The notes below the pieces were generated by a model that worked only from the letters and a program-made list of their open reading frames with translations, was not told where the DNA came from and did not search any database. Positions 20,701 to 30,401 of a stretch of DNA of 64,000 bases are shown here, in pieces. Location of the stretch: the NCBI RefSeq assembly GCF_901933205.1, contig NC_044596.1, forward strand, positions 4,032,001-4,096,000. Reading direction: 5' to 3'. Source of the DNA: Camarhynchus parvulus (Eukaryota; Chordata; Aves; Passeriformes; Thraupidae). Numbering within the stretch: position 1 is the stretch's first letter; the number at the start of each line of letters is the position of its first letter. The translations under genes and the position numbers were made by a program.

Positions 20701-22344
20701 CCCTGGAATTCCAAGAGGCATTGTGAGTTTTGGTGTGTATATTTTTAATTAATTTCATTATGTGAACTCCACCCCAAAAGGGATTGTGACAGTTTTTGTG
20801 TGTATGTTTTTAACTTCATTACATAAACTCCACCCCCTAGAATTCCAGGAGGGATTGTGACAGTTTTTATGCGTATATTTTAAATTAATTTTATTATGTG
20901 AACTCCACCCTTAGAATTCCAAGAGGGATTGTGAGTTTTGCAGTGTATATTTTTAATTAATTTCATTATGTGAACTCCACTCTCTAGAATTCCAGGAAGG
21001 ATTGTGACAGTTTTTGTGTGTATATTTTTAATTTCATTACATGAACTCCACTTCCTGGAGTTCCAAGTGAGATTCTGACAGTTTTTATGTGTATATTTTT
21101 AATTTCCTTACATAAACTCCACCCCTGGAATTCCAGGAGGGATTGTGAGTTTTGTGTGTATATTTTGAATCCAGCACGGGTTGTTCCGGTCACGTTGGGT
21201 TGAGTGTTGTCCTCTGTTCCTTCCTTATCTGTCCCCGTGGTGACTCACAGGGCTCTTGACTCAACAAAACCCTTCTGTTTGTTTTTTTGGGGGTTGTTAG
21301 GTAATCCTCAGCAATCCCCCAGTGCCAGCAGTGACCCCAAAATCCCATCAGGGACCCCACAGTCCCAGTAGTGACCCCACAATCCCCATCAGCGACCCCA
21401 AAATCCCATCAGGGACCCCACAATCTCAGTAGTGACCCCAAAATCCCATCAGGGGACCCCACAATCCCAGCAGGGATCCCACAGTCCCAGCAGCAGTCCC
21501 ACGCATACTTTAATCATATTCTACTTGTTTTTATAATATTTTAAATCTATGTTTTTAATCCATTTTTATCCATATTTTACTTATTTTTATCTATTTTTTT
21601 TCCCACATTCCCAGCCTGACTTTGACACTCCCAGGGATGGAGCCGCAAAATCCCCTCAGGGATTCCCCATTCAATCCCAGTAGGATACCCCTAACATCCC
21701 CAGCAGAAAGAATCTTTTCACCACTCAACAACTTCAACTCAAACCCCAACCCCCACCACTTTAAACATCCATTTGCTGAGAAATCATGGATTCTACTTTT
21801 TCTTTATAAGGTGACTTTTTAAGATCGTATGCCTCATATTCTATTCATTTTTATAATATTTTAAAGCCATATTTTATCCATATTTTACTTATTTTTATCT
21901 ATTTCTTTTTTGCCATTTTTTATCCACTTTCCAGCCTGACTTTGGACACTCCCAGGGATGGAGCAGCCGCAGCTCCTCTGGCATTCCAGCCCCGTCAGGA
22001 ATCCCTTTCCAATACTCCTCAGAAAAAATCCCAATCTTTTCACCACTCAACAACTTCAACTCAAACCCCATACCCCACCATTTAAACTTCCATTTGCTGA
22101 GAACTCCTGACTGAATCCCTTCTTTTTGCAGGTGACATTCCACGAGGAGGTGACCGAGTATTACATAAGCAGCGAGGAGGATCGCAAGGGGCCCTGGGAG
22201 GAGCTGGCTCGGGACGGCTGCAGGTTCCAGAAACGCATCCAGGAGACTGAGGAGGCCATTGGCTACTGCCTGAGCACTGAGCACAGACTGAGGGTATTCC
22301 ACAGGCTCCAAGAATCCCATTCCCAGAGGACTGACCCCTTCTAG
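17301..22344 (+). CDS. PPP1R15B: PPP1R15B (CReP), PP1 regulatory subunit for eIF2-alpha dephosphorylation
   Basis: Targets protein phosphatase 1 to phosphorylated eIF2-alpha and so sets basal translation. Two coding exons, 17301-18677 and 22132-22344, give 529 aa (human about 713). The start was chosen because [10 protein letters not shown] aligns with the human N-terminus. Residues about 45-70 form a hydrophobic/amphipathic stretch ([20 protein letters not shown]) like the human membrane-association segment. [20 protein letters not shown] and the acidic stretch follow. The paired LWNSF-x-DPYNP motifs begin at residues 311 and 383. The PP1-docking K-VTF spans the exon junction (residues 459-462), and the conserved [19 protein letters not shown] is in exon 2. 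Both exons are intact. It is probably shorter than the human protein through loss of mid-region sequence. Confidence 0.95.
18678..20510. other. First part of the PPP1R15B intron, no gene seen
   Basis: Ordinary AT-rich intron. It has an AT-rich stretch near 19140-19320 with TATTTATGGGATAG repeats and no other recognised element. Open frames are short and unrelated to known proteins. Confidence 0.6.
20512..21180. repeat. Minisatellite, unit about 60-70 bp, in the PPP1R15B intron
   Basis: About ten copies of GTGTGTATATTTTTAATTTC, ATTACATGAACTCCACCCC and TAGAATTCCAAGAGGGATTG. Copies vary in the length of the TTAATT segment. Confidence 0.93.
21300..21505. repeat. Minisatellite, unit about 20-22 bp (GACCCCAAAATCCCATCAGG)
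   Basis: About nine copies of GACCCCAAAATCCCATCAGG or GACCCCACAATCCCAGTAG. Confidence 0.88.
21512..22115. repeat. Two-copy tandem duplication (about 320 bp apart) at the 3' end of the PPP1R15B intron
   Basis: Copy 1 is at about 21512-21795 and copy 2 at 21830-22115. They share TTATAATATTTTAAA, CCAGCCTGACTTTG, ACACTCCCAGGGATGGAGC and CCACTCAACAACTTCAACTC. The GACACTCCCAGGGATGGAGC block looks like an antisense CR1 fragment. The second copy runs to 16 bp before the splice acceptor of exon 2. Confidence 0.8.
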
Positions 22345-24775
22345 CACCTTACAACTCCTGCAATTTGCCTGACCCTTAAATTAATGAAATCTCAACCGCA
22401 AGTGGCAGCTGCATGTGCTGAAATGGGGAGAAAAATGGGATTTTTTTTTCCCCTTTTTTTTCCCAACTTTGATACTCAGAAATTCTTGTTTTGATATCCA
22501 GATAAAACCCCTGGAGCTCCCTGAAAGGATGCTCTAATTGCATTCCTGTTAATTAGCACTTGACACACAACCAGACTGCTTGGGGTTCAATCCATTCCCA
22601 AAAAATGCCTTTTCCTGCCATACCTTGGGAAGTGTGGGGACTGTTCCTTTGGATTTTTGCACTTTGGAAAGGAGGAAAAAACAAAAAAAAAACAAAGCAA
22701 AACCTATTTTGAAGGAAATATTTATGGGGTTCATTCCCTAGAATTGCAGTTTTGATTTAAAATTCCCTAAGGAATGTGCAGGTGAGGGGTTTTTTTTTTT
22801 GTATTTCTCCATTTTTTCCAGCTTCTCCAAAAGCCTCATTTTTAAAAATCCCTTCCTTTTAAGGGATTTTTTTCTACTTTTTTGTTTGTTTGTTTGTTTG
22901 GAATAATCCAATGTTTGAGTGTTTATGGAGCTTTTGGAGGTTTGAATATTCCAGCCAAGCTTTGGTTTGATTGATTTAAATAATTCCCATTTCCAGGATT
23001 ATTCCAAAGGGTTCTGGCTGCTTGTCCAACAAATCCCTTGGGTTTTTGGAACCAAGGAAATTCCTCATCCCAATTAATAATTAAAACTTAATGAGGCTGT
23101 GGATGATGCTTGAATTTAGGGAGCAAAATTCCTGAATTATTTAATTAATCTTTGCTGTAATTCTGCTTTGGGAGAGGGATTGAAGTGAATTTTTATATCC
23201 AATCTGCTTATCCTGATAATTTTCTTGGATTTAAGGAAATTATCTCGGATTTAAGGAAATTTAAAGACAAAAATTCCTTGTTTTCCTTCCCAAAAATCAG
23301 TATTAACTCTTTGTGTCTGCACTGGGGTCACCAAAAAACATTTCAGTGAGTGGACAAAACTCTTTATTTATATTCTTAATTTAAAATATTACATTATTTA
23401 ATCAAAATCCTTGAGGGGAAAAAGGGGTTTGGAGCTGGAGGTTGGTGTGGGAATTTTCCAAGCAGGGAAAATAAAAATGGAAAAATTCCAATGTTTGCAC
23501 AAAGTTGGGTCAATAAATCAATTATTTGTTCAGCTGGCCAGAATAATTTCCATTTTGTAGAAGAAAAAATTTTAAAGTGCTTTAAATTTATCCTTAATTC
23601 CTTCAGTTTTTAATTTGGAAGAAAATTATTTCTTCCTGCTTTATCCTGATTTGAAAATCCCAGAATTTTTGTATTTATTTTTATTGCAAGAAGTGGCTTC
23701 CTTGAGTTGAAAAATCCCTTTTTTTTGTGGTGCAATTAGAAAATTTAGTGGATGAATTAAATCAGAGCTGTGTTAATTCAAATTCCAACTCTTTGCCATC
23801 CTAAAAATTGGGATTTTTTTCCTCAAAAATAAGTTCAAAATTTGCATCACCCCCTCAAATCCTGAGAAATCCACTTGGAATTTTTAAGGATTTTACTCCC
23901 ATTGGATTTGCTTTTTAATTCAGGGGGGGCAAACCAACCCAAAAAAACAACAAAAAAAATGGAATTCCAAGAAGAAAAAAATGTGGATTTCTGAGCATTC
24001 CAAGGAAAACCCACGACATGAATTTTTCCATGGATCTCCCAGTTGGTTTTTCCCACGGATCTCCCAATCCCTGGGATTTTTTTGGGATTTTTTGGGGGAT
24101 TTTTTGGGGACTTTTTTGGGATTTTTGGGGGGATTTTTTTGGGGATTTTTTGGGGGATTTTTTGGGATTTTTATGGGATTTTGGGGGGATTTTTTGGGAT
24201 TTTTTTGGGGATTTTTTGGGAATTTTGGGGATTTTTTTTTTTGGTATTGTGGTGCTTCAGTTCTTTCTGGACAACTCGGATTTCTTGGTGCTCAGGAGAA
24301 CCTTGGGAATGCTGGGAATCCACAGCTGCTTGGAAAAAATAGCATCTTAAGAAGGGAACAGCTGCTTCCAAAGGGTTTAAACCTTGGAAAAATGACATTT
24401 TTTAAAATCAGAATTCCCATGGATGAGCTTTTCTTCTCCAACCTCCTTTTTTTTCCAGCTATTCCATCAGGAAATGGAATTTAATTACCACCAAACCCAT
24501 CCCTGAACACCTCAGAGCTCCCTTTTAAAATTCCTTAAAATGCATGGGAAGCAAAACTTGGAGGGAATTAAATCAAAACTGTGATCTGCAGATTTTTATT
24601 TTTGTATCATTTATGGGGTGGGGGGGAAAAGTTTGGATTTGGCTTTCTATGGATTTTCTTTGGTTTGTGGCCTCTTTGTTGGGTTTTTTCTACCTAAAAA
24701 TTCTATTTGTGTACATAAGAAAACTATTCAGGACTAATCTGTGTGTTGTAATAAAGAGATTTGCAAGATAAATTT
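22345..24775 (+). other. PPP1R15B: PPP1R15B 3'UTR with AATAAA at 24750
   Basis: About 2.4 kb of AT-rich, non-coding sequence follows the stop. AATAAA at 24750-24755, in TTGTAATAAAGAG, is the best polyadenylation signal. The human gene also has a 3'UTR of several kilobases. The tail contains a G/T-rich tandem tract near 24075-24240. Confidence 0.65.
24075..24240. repeat. GGGGATTTTTTGGG tandem tract inside the 3'UTR
   Basis: Short units of TTTTTTGGGGAT alternate with TTTTGGGATTTTTGG, giving many runs of three or more G separated by T runs. Confidence 0.85.
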
Positions 24776-25720
24776 TGGGGGGGGAAAAACAGCTGGGAAA
24801 TCCAATTTTGGGTTGGGTTTCTGGGTGGTGTTTGTCATTCTTTGGGTTTTAGGGCAGGGAATTCCATCCAGGGGGTTCCTCTGAACTGGAATTCCTGACA
24901 GGAGCTGGGAAATTATCCCAAAATTAGAACAGAAAGTGCCTGGAGGAATAAACTGGATTTTTCCAGGGATTCCCAAAGGATGGGATGAAGAATTTTTGGG
25001 ATTTAACCAAAATCCCGCTGCCAGCTCCTTTTGGAGGTGACACCCACAGTGTTCTGCTCCACCTGTCATCATTCCCTGGGAATCTCTGGAATTCTGGGGG
25101 AATTTTGGGAAGAAATTCCAAATTCCTGGAGGTTTATTCCTTAAAAAAAACCAAAATTCACTCAGAATTCCCACCTTGGAGCACAATCCATGTTTTCCTC
25201 TCTTTGCTTTCACCTTGTTCATCATCCCTAAAACACCCCAAGGTTGATTTTCCTGATGATCAGGATAAAAAAACTGCTGGAATAAAGAAAAAAAAAAAAA
25301 AAACAGGGAATTTCCTGCAGTATTCCTGAAAAAAAAAATAGGTGGAAATGGGGAATAAAGGAATTTAAATGAGGGATAAAGGATTGGAGCTGCCCTTGGG
25401 ATAAAAACTCTGCCTGCTTTCCCCTTGGATATGGGCACTGCTTTCCTGGCCTGGGTTTTTGGGATGCACATGGAATTTTTCCTGAGCTGTCCTCACCTTC
25501 CAGTGCTGCTTTCTGCCAAATAAATCGTGGAATGGTTTGGGATGGGAGGAGCAGCAAAGATCCCCCAGTCCCACCCCTACTCCCTATCCCAGAGTGCTCC
25601 AAGGGTGGAACAGCCACAAATTCTCTGGGAATTCCTTCCCAAAATCCCATCTGAGCCTCCTCTGGTAAATCCAGCAAAACCTCAGGGTGTGGCAATGTGC
25701 CCCTGGAGGAGGAGCTGCTC
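24776..25720. other. Intergenic, no gene seen
   Basis: AT-rich spacer after PPP1R15B. It contains an A run near 25285-25305. A probable antisense CR1 fragment lies at about 25590-25690 (AGTGCTCCAAGGGTGGAAC, GGGAATTCCTTCCC). Confidence 0.55.
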
Positions 25721-25722
25721 CT

Positions 25723-26105
25723 CCTTTCCTTTCCTTTCCTTTCCTTTCCTTTCCTTTCCTTTCCTTTCCTTTCCTTTCCTTTCCTTTCCTTTCCTTTCCT
25801 TTCCTTTCCTTTCCTTTCCTTTCCTTTCCTTTCCTTTCCTTTCCTTTCCTTTCCTTTCCTTTCCTTTCCTTTCCTTTCCTTTCTTTCCTTTCCTTTCCTT
25901 TTCCTTTCCTTTCCTTTCCTTTCCTTTCCTTTCCTTTCCTTTCCTTTCCTTTCCTTTCCTTTCCTTTCCTTTCCTTTCCTTTCCTTTCCTTTCCTTTCCT
26001 TTCCTTTCCTTTCCTCCTTTTGCCTTCTCCTTTTTCCTTTCCCCCTTTTGCCTTTTCTTTCCCCCCTTTTCCTTTCATCTCCCATCCCTCCCTCCCCCAT
26101 CCCAC
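25723..26105. repeat. (TTTCC)n pentanucleotide array with polypyrimidine tail
   Basis: About 58 nearly perfect TTTCC units with two phase slips, to 26015, then 90 bases of C/T only. The plus strand is homopyrimidine for almost 400 bases. Confidence 0.97.
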
Positions 26106-26374
26106 CAAAAAAGGCTCCCCAGGATCATCGAATCCGTGCCAGCTGTGCCCTCTCTGCATGCCAGGCACGTCCCCTGGCTCTGGAACATTGGGAATTTGGG
26201 ATCTGGGCCCAGCTCTCTCTTTGTGCCAGGCAGGAGCAAAGCCCCAACAGAACATTTGGATTCAGCTCCTCTTCCTGGGATCATTCAGGTTGGATTTGAG
26301 GTGGAATGAGGTGCTGGCAAAGAGGGGAAAACAGATCCAGGTGGAAAACATTCCCAGAGCTGCGGGGGGGAGTG

Positions 26375-26910
26375 CCAGGGACACACCTGGAATGCCAGGG
26401 GCACACCTGCAGTGCCAGGGACACACCTGGAATGCCAGGGGCACACCTGCAGTGCCAGGGACACACCTGGAGCACCAGGGACACACCTGCAGTGCCAGGG
26501 GCACACCTGGAGCACCAGGGACACACCTGCAGTGCCAGGGGCACACCTATGAGACCAGGGACACACCGGAATGCAGGGACACACCTGCAGTGCCAGGGGC
26601 ACACCGGGCACCAGGGACCCACCTGCAGTGCCAGGGGCACACCTGCAGTGCCAGGGGCACACCTGGAGTGCCAGGGACCCACCTGCAGTGCCAGGGACAC
26701 ACCTGGAATGCCAGGGACACACCTGCAGTGCCAGGGGCACACCTGGAGTGCCAGGGACCCACCTGCAGTGCCAGGGACACACCTGAAATGCCAGGGACCC
26801 ACCTGCAGTGCCAGGGGCACACCTGGAGCACCAGGGGCACACCTGGAGTACCAGGGACACGCTTGGAGTGCCAGGGATACACCTGGAATGCCAGGGACAC
26901 ACCTGGCACA
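26375..26910. repeat. Minisatellite, 20-bp unit (GCCAGGGACACACCTGGAAT)
   Basis: About 26 copies. Variants are GGGGCACACCTGCAGTGCCA and GGACCCACCTGCAGTGCC. The long open frames on both strands come from the repeat. Confidence 0.95.
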
Positions 26911-26924
26911 GAATTCCCCCAGAA

Positions 26925-27060
26925 TCCGTGGCTGCTCCATCCCTGGAAGTGTCCAAGGCCAGGCTGGGCAGGGTTTGCAGCGCCCTGGGATACTGGAAGT
27001 TTTCCCTTCCTTCCCTAAATCCTCAAATCCTGCCCATCCCAAGCATTCCACGATTCCAGT
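26925..27060 (+). mobile_element. CR1 LINE 3' fragment
   Basis: GTGGCTGCTCCATCCCTGGA, AGTGTCCAAGGCCAGGCTGG and GCAGGGTTTGCAG match the conserved 3' region of chicken-repeat-1 elements. The end is diverged. Confidence 0.75.
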
Positions 27061-27224
27061 CGCGGAGGGGACGTCGCCTGGGGACAGTGACAGCGCCGCG
27101 TCCCTCGCTCTCAGCCGCATTCCCGGTTTTTTATCCCGGGAATGTTTTGTCCAGAAGGTGGTGCCAGAACCGTTCGGGACGCTCGGGCAGCGCCGCCGCC
27201 GAGGCCACCGCCCCCTCTGAATTG

Positions 27225-27775
27225 TCCCCAAGGTGTCACCTCCCCCTCTGAATTGTCCCCAAGGTGCCACCTCCTCCTTTGAGGCTGTCCCCGAAGTGCC
27301 ACCTTCCCCTCTGAGGTTGTCCCCGAAGTGCCACCTTCCCCTCTGAGGCTGTCCCCAAGGTGCCACCTCCTCCTTTGAGGCTGTCCCCAAGGTGCCACCT
27401 CCTCCTTTGAGGCTGTCCCCGAAGTGCCACCGCCCCCTCTGAGGTTGTCCCCGAAGTGCCACCTCCGCCCTCTGAGGTTGTCCCCAAGGTGCCACCTCCC
27501 CTCTGAGGTTGTCCCCGTGCCATCCCCGAGGTTGTCCCCGAGTGCCACCTCCCCTCTGAGTTTCCCCGAAGTGCCACCTCCCCCTCTGGTTGTCCCCGAA
27601 GTGCCACCCCTCTGAGGTTGTCCCCAAGGTGCCACCGGCCCCTCTGAGGTTGTCCCCGAAGTGCCACCTCGCCCTCTGAGGTTGTCCCCAAGGTGCCCGC
27701 CCTCTGAGGTTGTCCCCGAAGTGCCACCTCGCCCTCTGAGGTTGTCCCCAAGGTGCCACCGCCCCCTCCACCCTC
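27225..27775. repeat. Minisatellite, unit about 32-37 bp (GAGGTTGTCCCCGAAGTGCC)
   Basis: About 17 copies of CTCTGAGGTTGTCCCCGAAG plus TGCCACCTCC, with AAGGTGCC alternating with GAAGTGCC. Confidence 0.94.
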
Positions 27776-28105
27776 TGGATGAGTTTTGGGACGGGAAAAT
27801 CCAGGGCGGGAGCAACACCCGCCCCTGAGCGCGGGGCAGCGCCCGGTTCTGTGACATTCCTGGTGCCTGAGCCACAGGAGCCAGCAGGAAACGTCCCCAG
27901 GCGGGCTTTGTGTCACCCAGCAGGGTCACCGCGGGCTCGGTGTCCTCCCTGCCGGGGTGACAGCGCTGTCACCTCACCGCACATCCCTTCCCCAGCTGCT
28001 TCCTTCCCTTTGTGCCCTGGTCCCAGCGTGGTTTGGAGGCTGGGAATGGTGCGGAGGAGGAGGAGGTGGCAGCTGGTGGCTTCTCCGTGGGGACATCGGT
28101 GCTGG

Positions 28106-28355
28106 GAGGAAAGGGAAAGGGAAAGGGAAAGGGAAGGAAAGGAAAGGGAAGGAAAGGAAAGGAAAGGAAAGGAAAGGAAAGGAAAGGAAAGGAAAGGAAA
28201 GGAAAGGAAAGGAAAGGAAAGGAAAGGAAAGGAAAGGAAAGGAAAGGAAAGGAAAGGAAAGGAAAGGAAAGGAAAAGGAAAGGAAAAAGGAAAGGAAAAA
28301 GGAAAGGAAAATGGAAAGGAAAATGGAAAGGAAAATTGGAGAGGAGAAAAGGAAA
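28106..28355. repeat. (GGAAA)n pentanucleotide array
   Basis: About 45 units of GGAAA, starting as GGGAAA and ending as GGAAAAT variants. It is the opposite sense of the TTTCC array 2.1 kb upstream, so the two form an inverted repeat. Confidence 0.97.
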
Positions 28356-28479
28356 ATCCTCATCCCCCAAACCAGCATCCCTGTCCAAGGCCATGGATCC
28401 TCCTGCAGGACACCTTCCCTCTTATCCCACTGTCCTCTTCCTCTTCCTGGTGTCCCCGAGGCTTTTCTTGTCCCAGGAA

Positions 28480-28620
28480 AAGGCAGGTGAAACAATGCCC
28501 AGGGAATGGAGTTTTCCTGGCGAAACAATGCCCAGGGAATTGAGCTTTTCCAGGTGAAACAATGCTCAGGGAATGGAGTTTTCCTGGTGGAACAGTGCCC
28601 AGGACGGTGGCAGCGCCAGG
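28480..28620. repeat. Direct repeat, unit about 34 bp (AACAATGCCCAGGGAATGGAG)
   Basis: Four copies of CAATGCCCAGGGAATGGAG followed by TTTTCC(T/A)GG, between the GGAAA array and the CR1 remnant near 28790-28850. Confidence 0.85.
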
Positions 28621-29400
28621 TGCCATCAGCTGCTCTCCCAAAGGGACCAACCAGACGTGTTTTTCTCACCCAGTGGTTCAAAGAACACCCGGAAAAGCTT
28701 TCGGGGAACTGGTTTCCCCAAATCCCAGCTCTGATGTGGGGACTGAGCAGGAAAAACCCCAAAATGCTTCAGTGGCCGTGCTGGTGCTCAGTCAAACACT
28801 CAGCTCAATCTTGGAAGTCTCTTCCAACCTTAATAACCCTAAAACCCCTGCTCTGAGAACCAGGGAGTTTTTGGGAACCAGGAATTTATTTTTTTTTCCT
28901 TCTTTTCCACCTCTGGGTCGCCTCCCGAGCCAGCATCTCCCTGCTGGTGCCACGAGCAGCTTTGCAAAGGCGCCGCTGAGACAGGAGGGCAAATTGGCTC
29001 CTTCAATCAGCGGCCCAGGTGCCTCCCAGACCCCACCTTTGGCCTTAAAAGACTTTTAATTGAGGGCTGCGAGAGAAAATACCCGGTGGGCAGCCCCAGA
29101 AGTCCCACAGATAATCATCAGGGTGCCCTACATACGGCTTGGCTGCGAGATCAGACGGCCCAGAAGAATCCGACATTGTTCCAAATGAACAGGAGAGGGA
29201 AGTAACAACTCCATAATTACTCACCTCGAGTTAATTGATGGTAATTACAGCGAGTAGGCGCTGGAGGAAGCAGCGACGAGCTGGCCCTGGAGAGTCACGG
29301 GGAGGGCTGGGACTGTGCCCTGCGCACCGCGGCTCCGAGGGGGTTAAACTCCATGGGTTTGGCCGGGAATTTTTTTTTTTTTTTCCTGTTGCTTTTCCCT
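28620..29400. other. Intergenic, upstream of PLEKHA6; probable CR1 tail and an AT-homeobox-like block
   Basis: 28795-28850 looks like a CR1 3' end (TTGGAAGTCTCTTCCAACC). 29050-29260 is non-repetitive and contains clustered TAATTA-type motifs; see findings. No coding sequence recognised. Confidence 0.5.
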
Positions 29401-29420
29401 CCCTGCCGGGTTATTCGCAG

Positions 29421-29558
29421 CAAACAGAGCCGGGGTGGAAGAAGGGCTGAGCTGAGCCTTTGCTGCCGGGGACAGCCCGGGACTCGCTGCCGGGCGCTTC
29501 CCGAGCGAGGCGGGCGCTGTCCCGGCTGCTCCGTGCCCGAGCCCCCCGTGCCACCCCC
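29421..29558 (+). other. PLEKHA6: 5'UTR part of the PLEKHA6 WW exon
   Basis: A strong polypyrimidine tract and CAG end at 29420, 138 bp before the ATG. The exon may therefore be spliced to an upstream non-coding exon rather than start the transcript. The sequence is CpG-rich. Confidence 0.45.
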
Positions 29559-30401
29559 ATGGGCGATGACATCGACTGGCTGGACCTGCCGGGCAGGTGG
29601 ACCTACGGCGTCTGCGGGGACGGCAGGATCTTCTTCATCAAGTACGGTCCTGCCCGGAGCCGGCCTGGGCTGGGGAGGGGGCTCTGCTGGGGCTGGGGGG
29701 AGCGGGGTGAGCGCTTGGGGCGCTGCAAAGGGTGGGGGGCTCGGTTTGGGTTCCTGTGCTGTCCCATGGCACAGCCACCTCTCCTGTCCTCCCGTTTCTC
29801 CCTTCTTGGGGACACTGCTGTCACAGTTTCCCCCTCTAAAATCCATTCGTTTGGCTGGAGCCAAGAGCTGGGGAGGGGCTGCTGAGCCCCCCGGGGGTGC
29901 TGACAGCCCCTCTGTCCTTGTCCCTCACAGCGACGACACCAAATCCACCAGCTGGGTGCACCCGAGTTCGGGCTACGCCATCCAGAGCGGGCACTTCTCC
30001 TGCGCAGGTGAGCCTGGGCCCGGCTCCTGGGGGCCAGGATTGGGAAATTGTGCCGCGAAATCCGCCGGGAGTGCAAAGGAGACCCCCAAAACCGAGCCAG
30101 CCTGCAGCTGGGGAGGGCTGGGTGATGCTGTCTCTCCCCAGCCTGGGTTTTCCTGGTGGATTTTCCCCTCCCTCCTGTGGTCTCTGATGAGGAGGGGGCC
30201 TCAAACTTCTCCAAAAACGCGCTTTGAGCCTTGGGAGAGCCAACTACAAAGTGTCACCATCACCCCTCAATCCCTGCCCTCACCCTCCTGCCCTTCCCCG
30301 GGGGGACAGCGAGGGTGACCCCGCTGCTGGCCTGTCCCCACAGGGCTGCCCCGAGGCTGGGAGGTGGACACCACCATGCACGGCGGCCTCTACTTCATCA
30401 A
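29559..30401 (+). other. PLEKHA6: PLEKHA6 exons encoding WW1 and most of WW2
   Basis: Three small exons (83, 77 and 58 nt) carry the upstream WW segment found in PLEKHA5 and PLEKHA7 and in long PLEKHA6 isoforms. The third stops at LYFI-N within WW2; the rest of WW2 is in the exon 30 kb downstream. Confidence 0.9.

Noticed and set aside
25687..27018. Open frame of 443 codons on the plus strand
   Set aside because: Begins with translated TTTCC repeat (LSFPF) and continues through a second minisatellite; repeat artefact.
26281..27771. Open frame of 496 codons on the minus strand
   Set aside because: Made entirely of two minisatellites (units near 20 and 33 bp); repetitive composition, no homology, no splice or promoter context.
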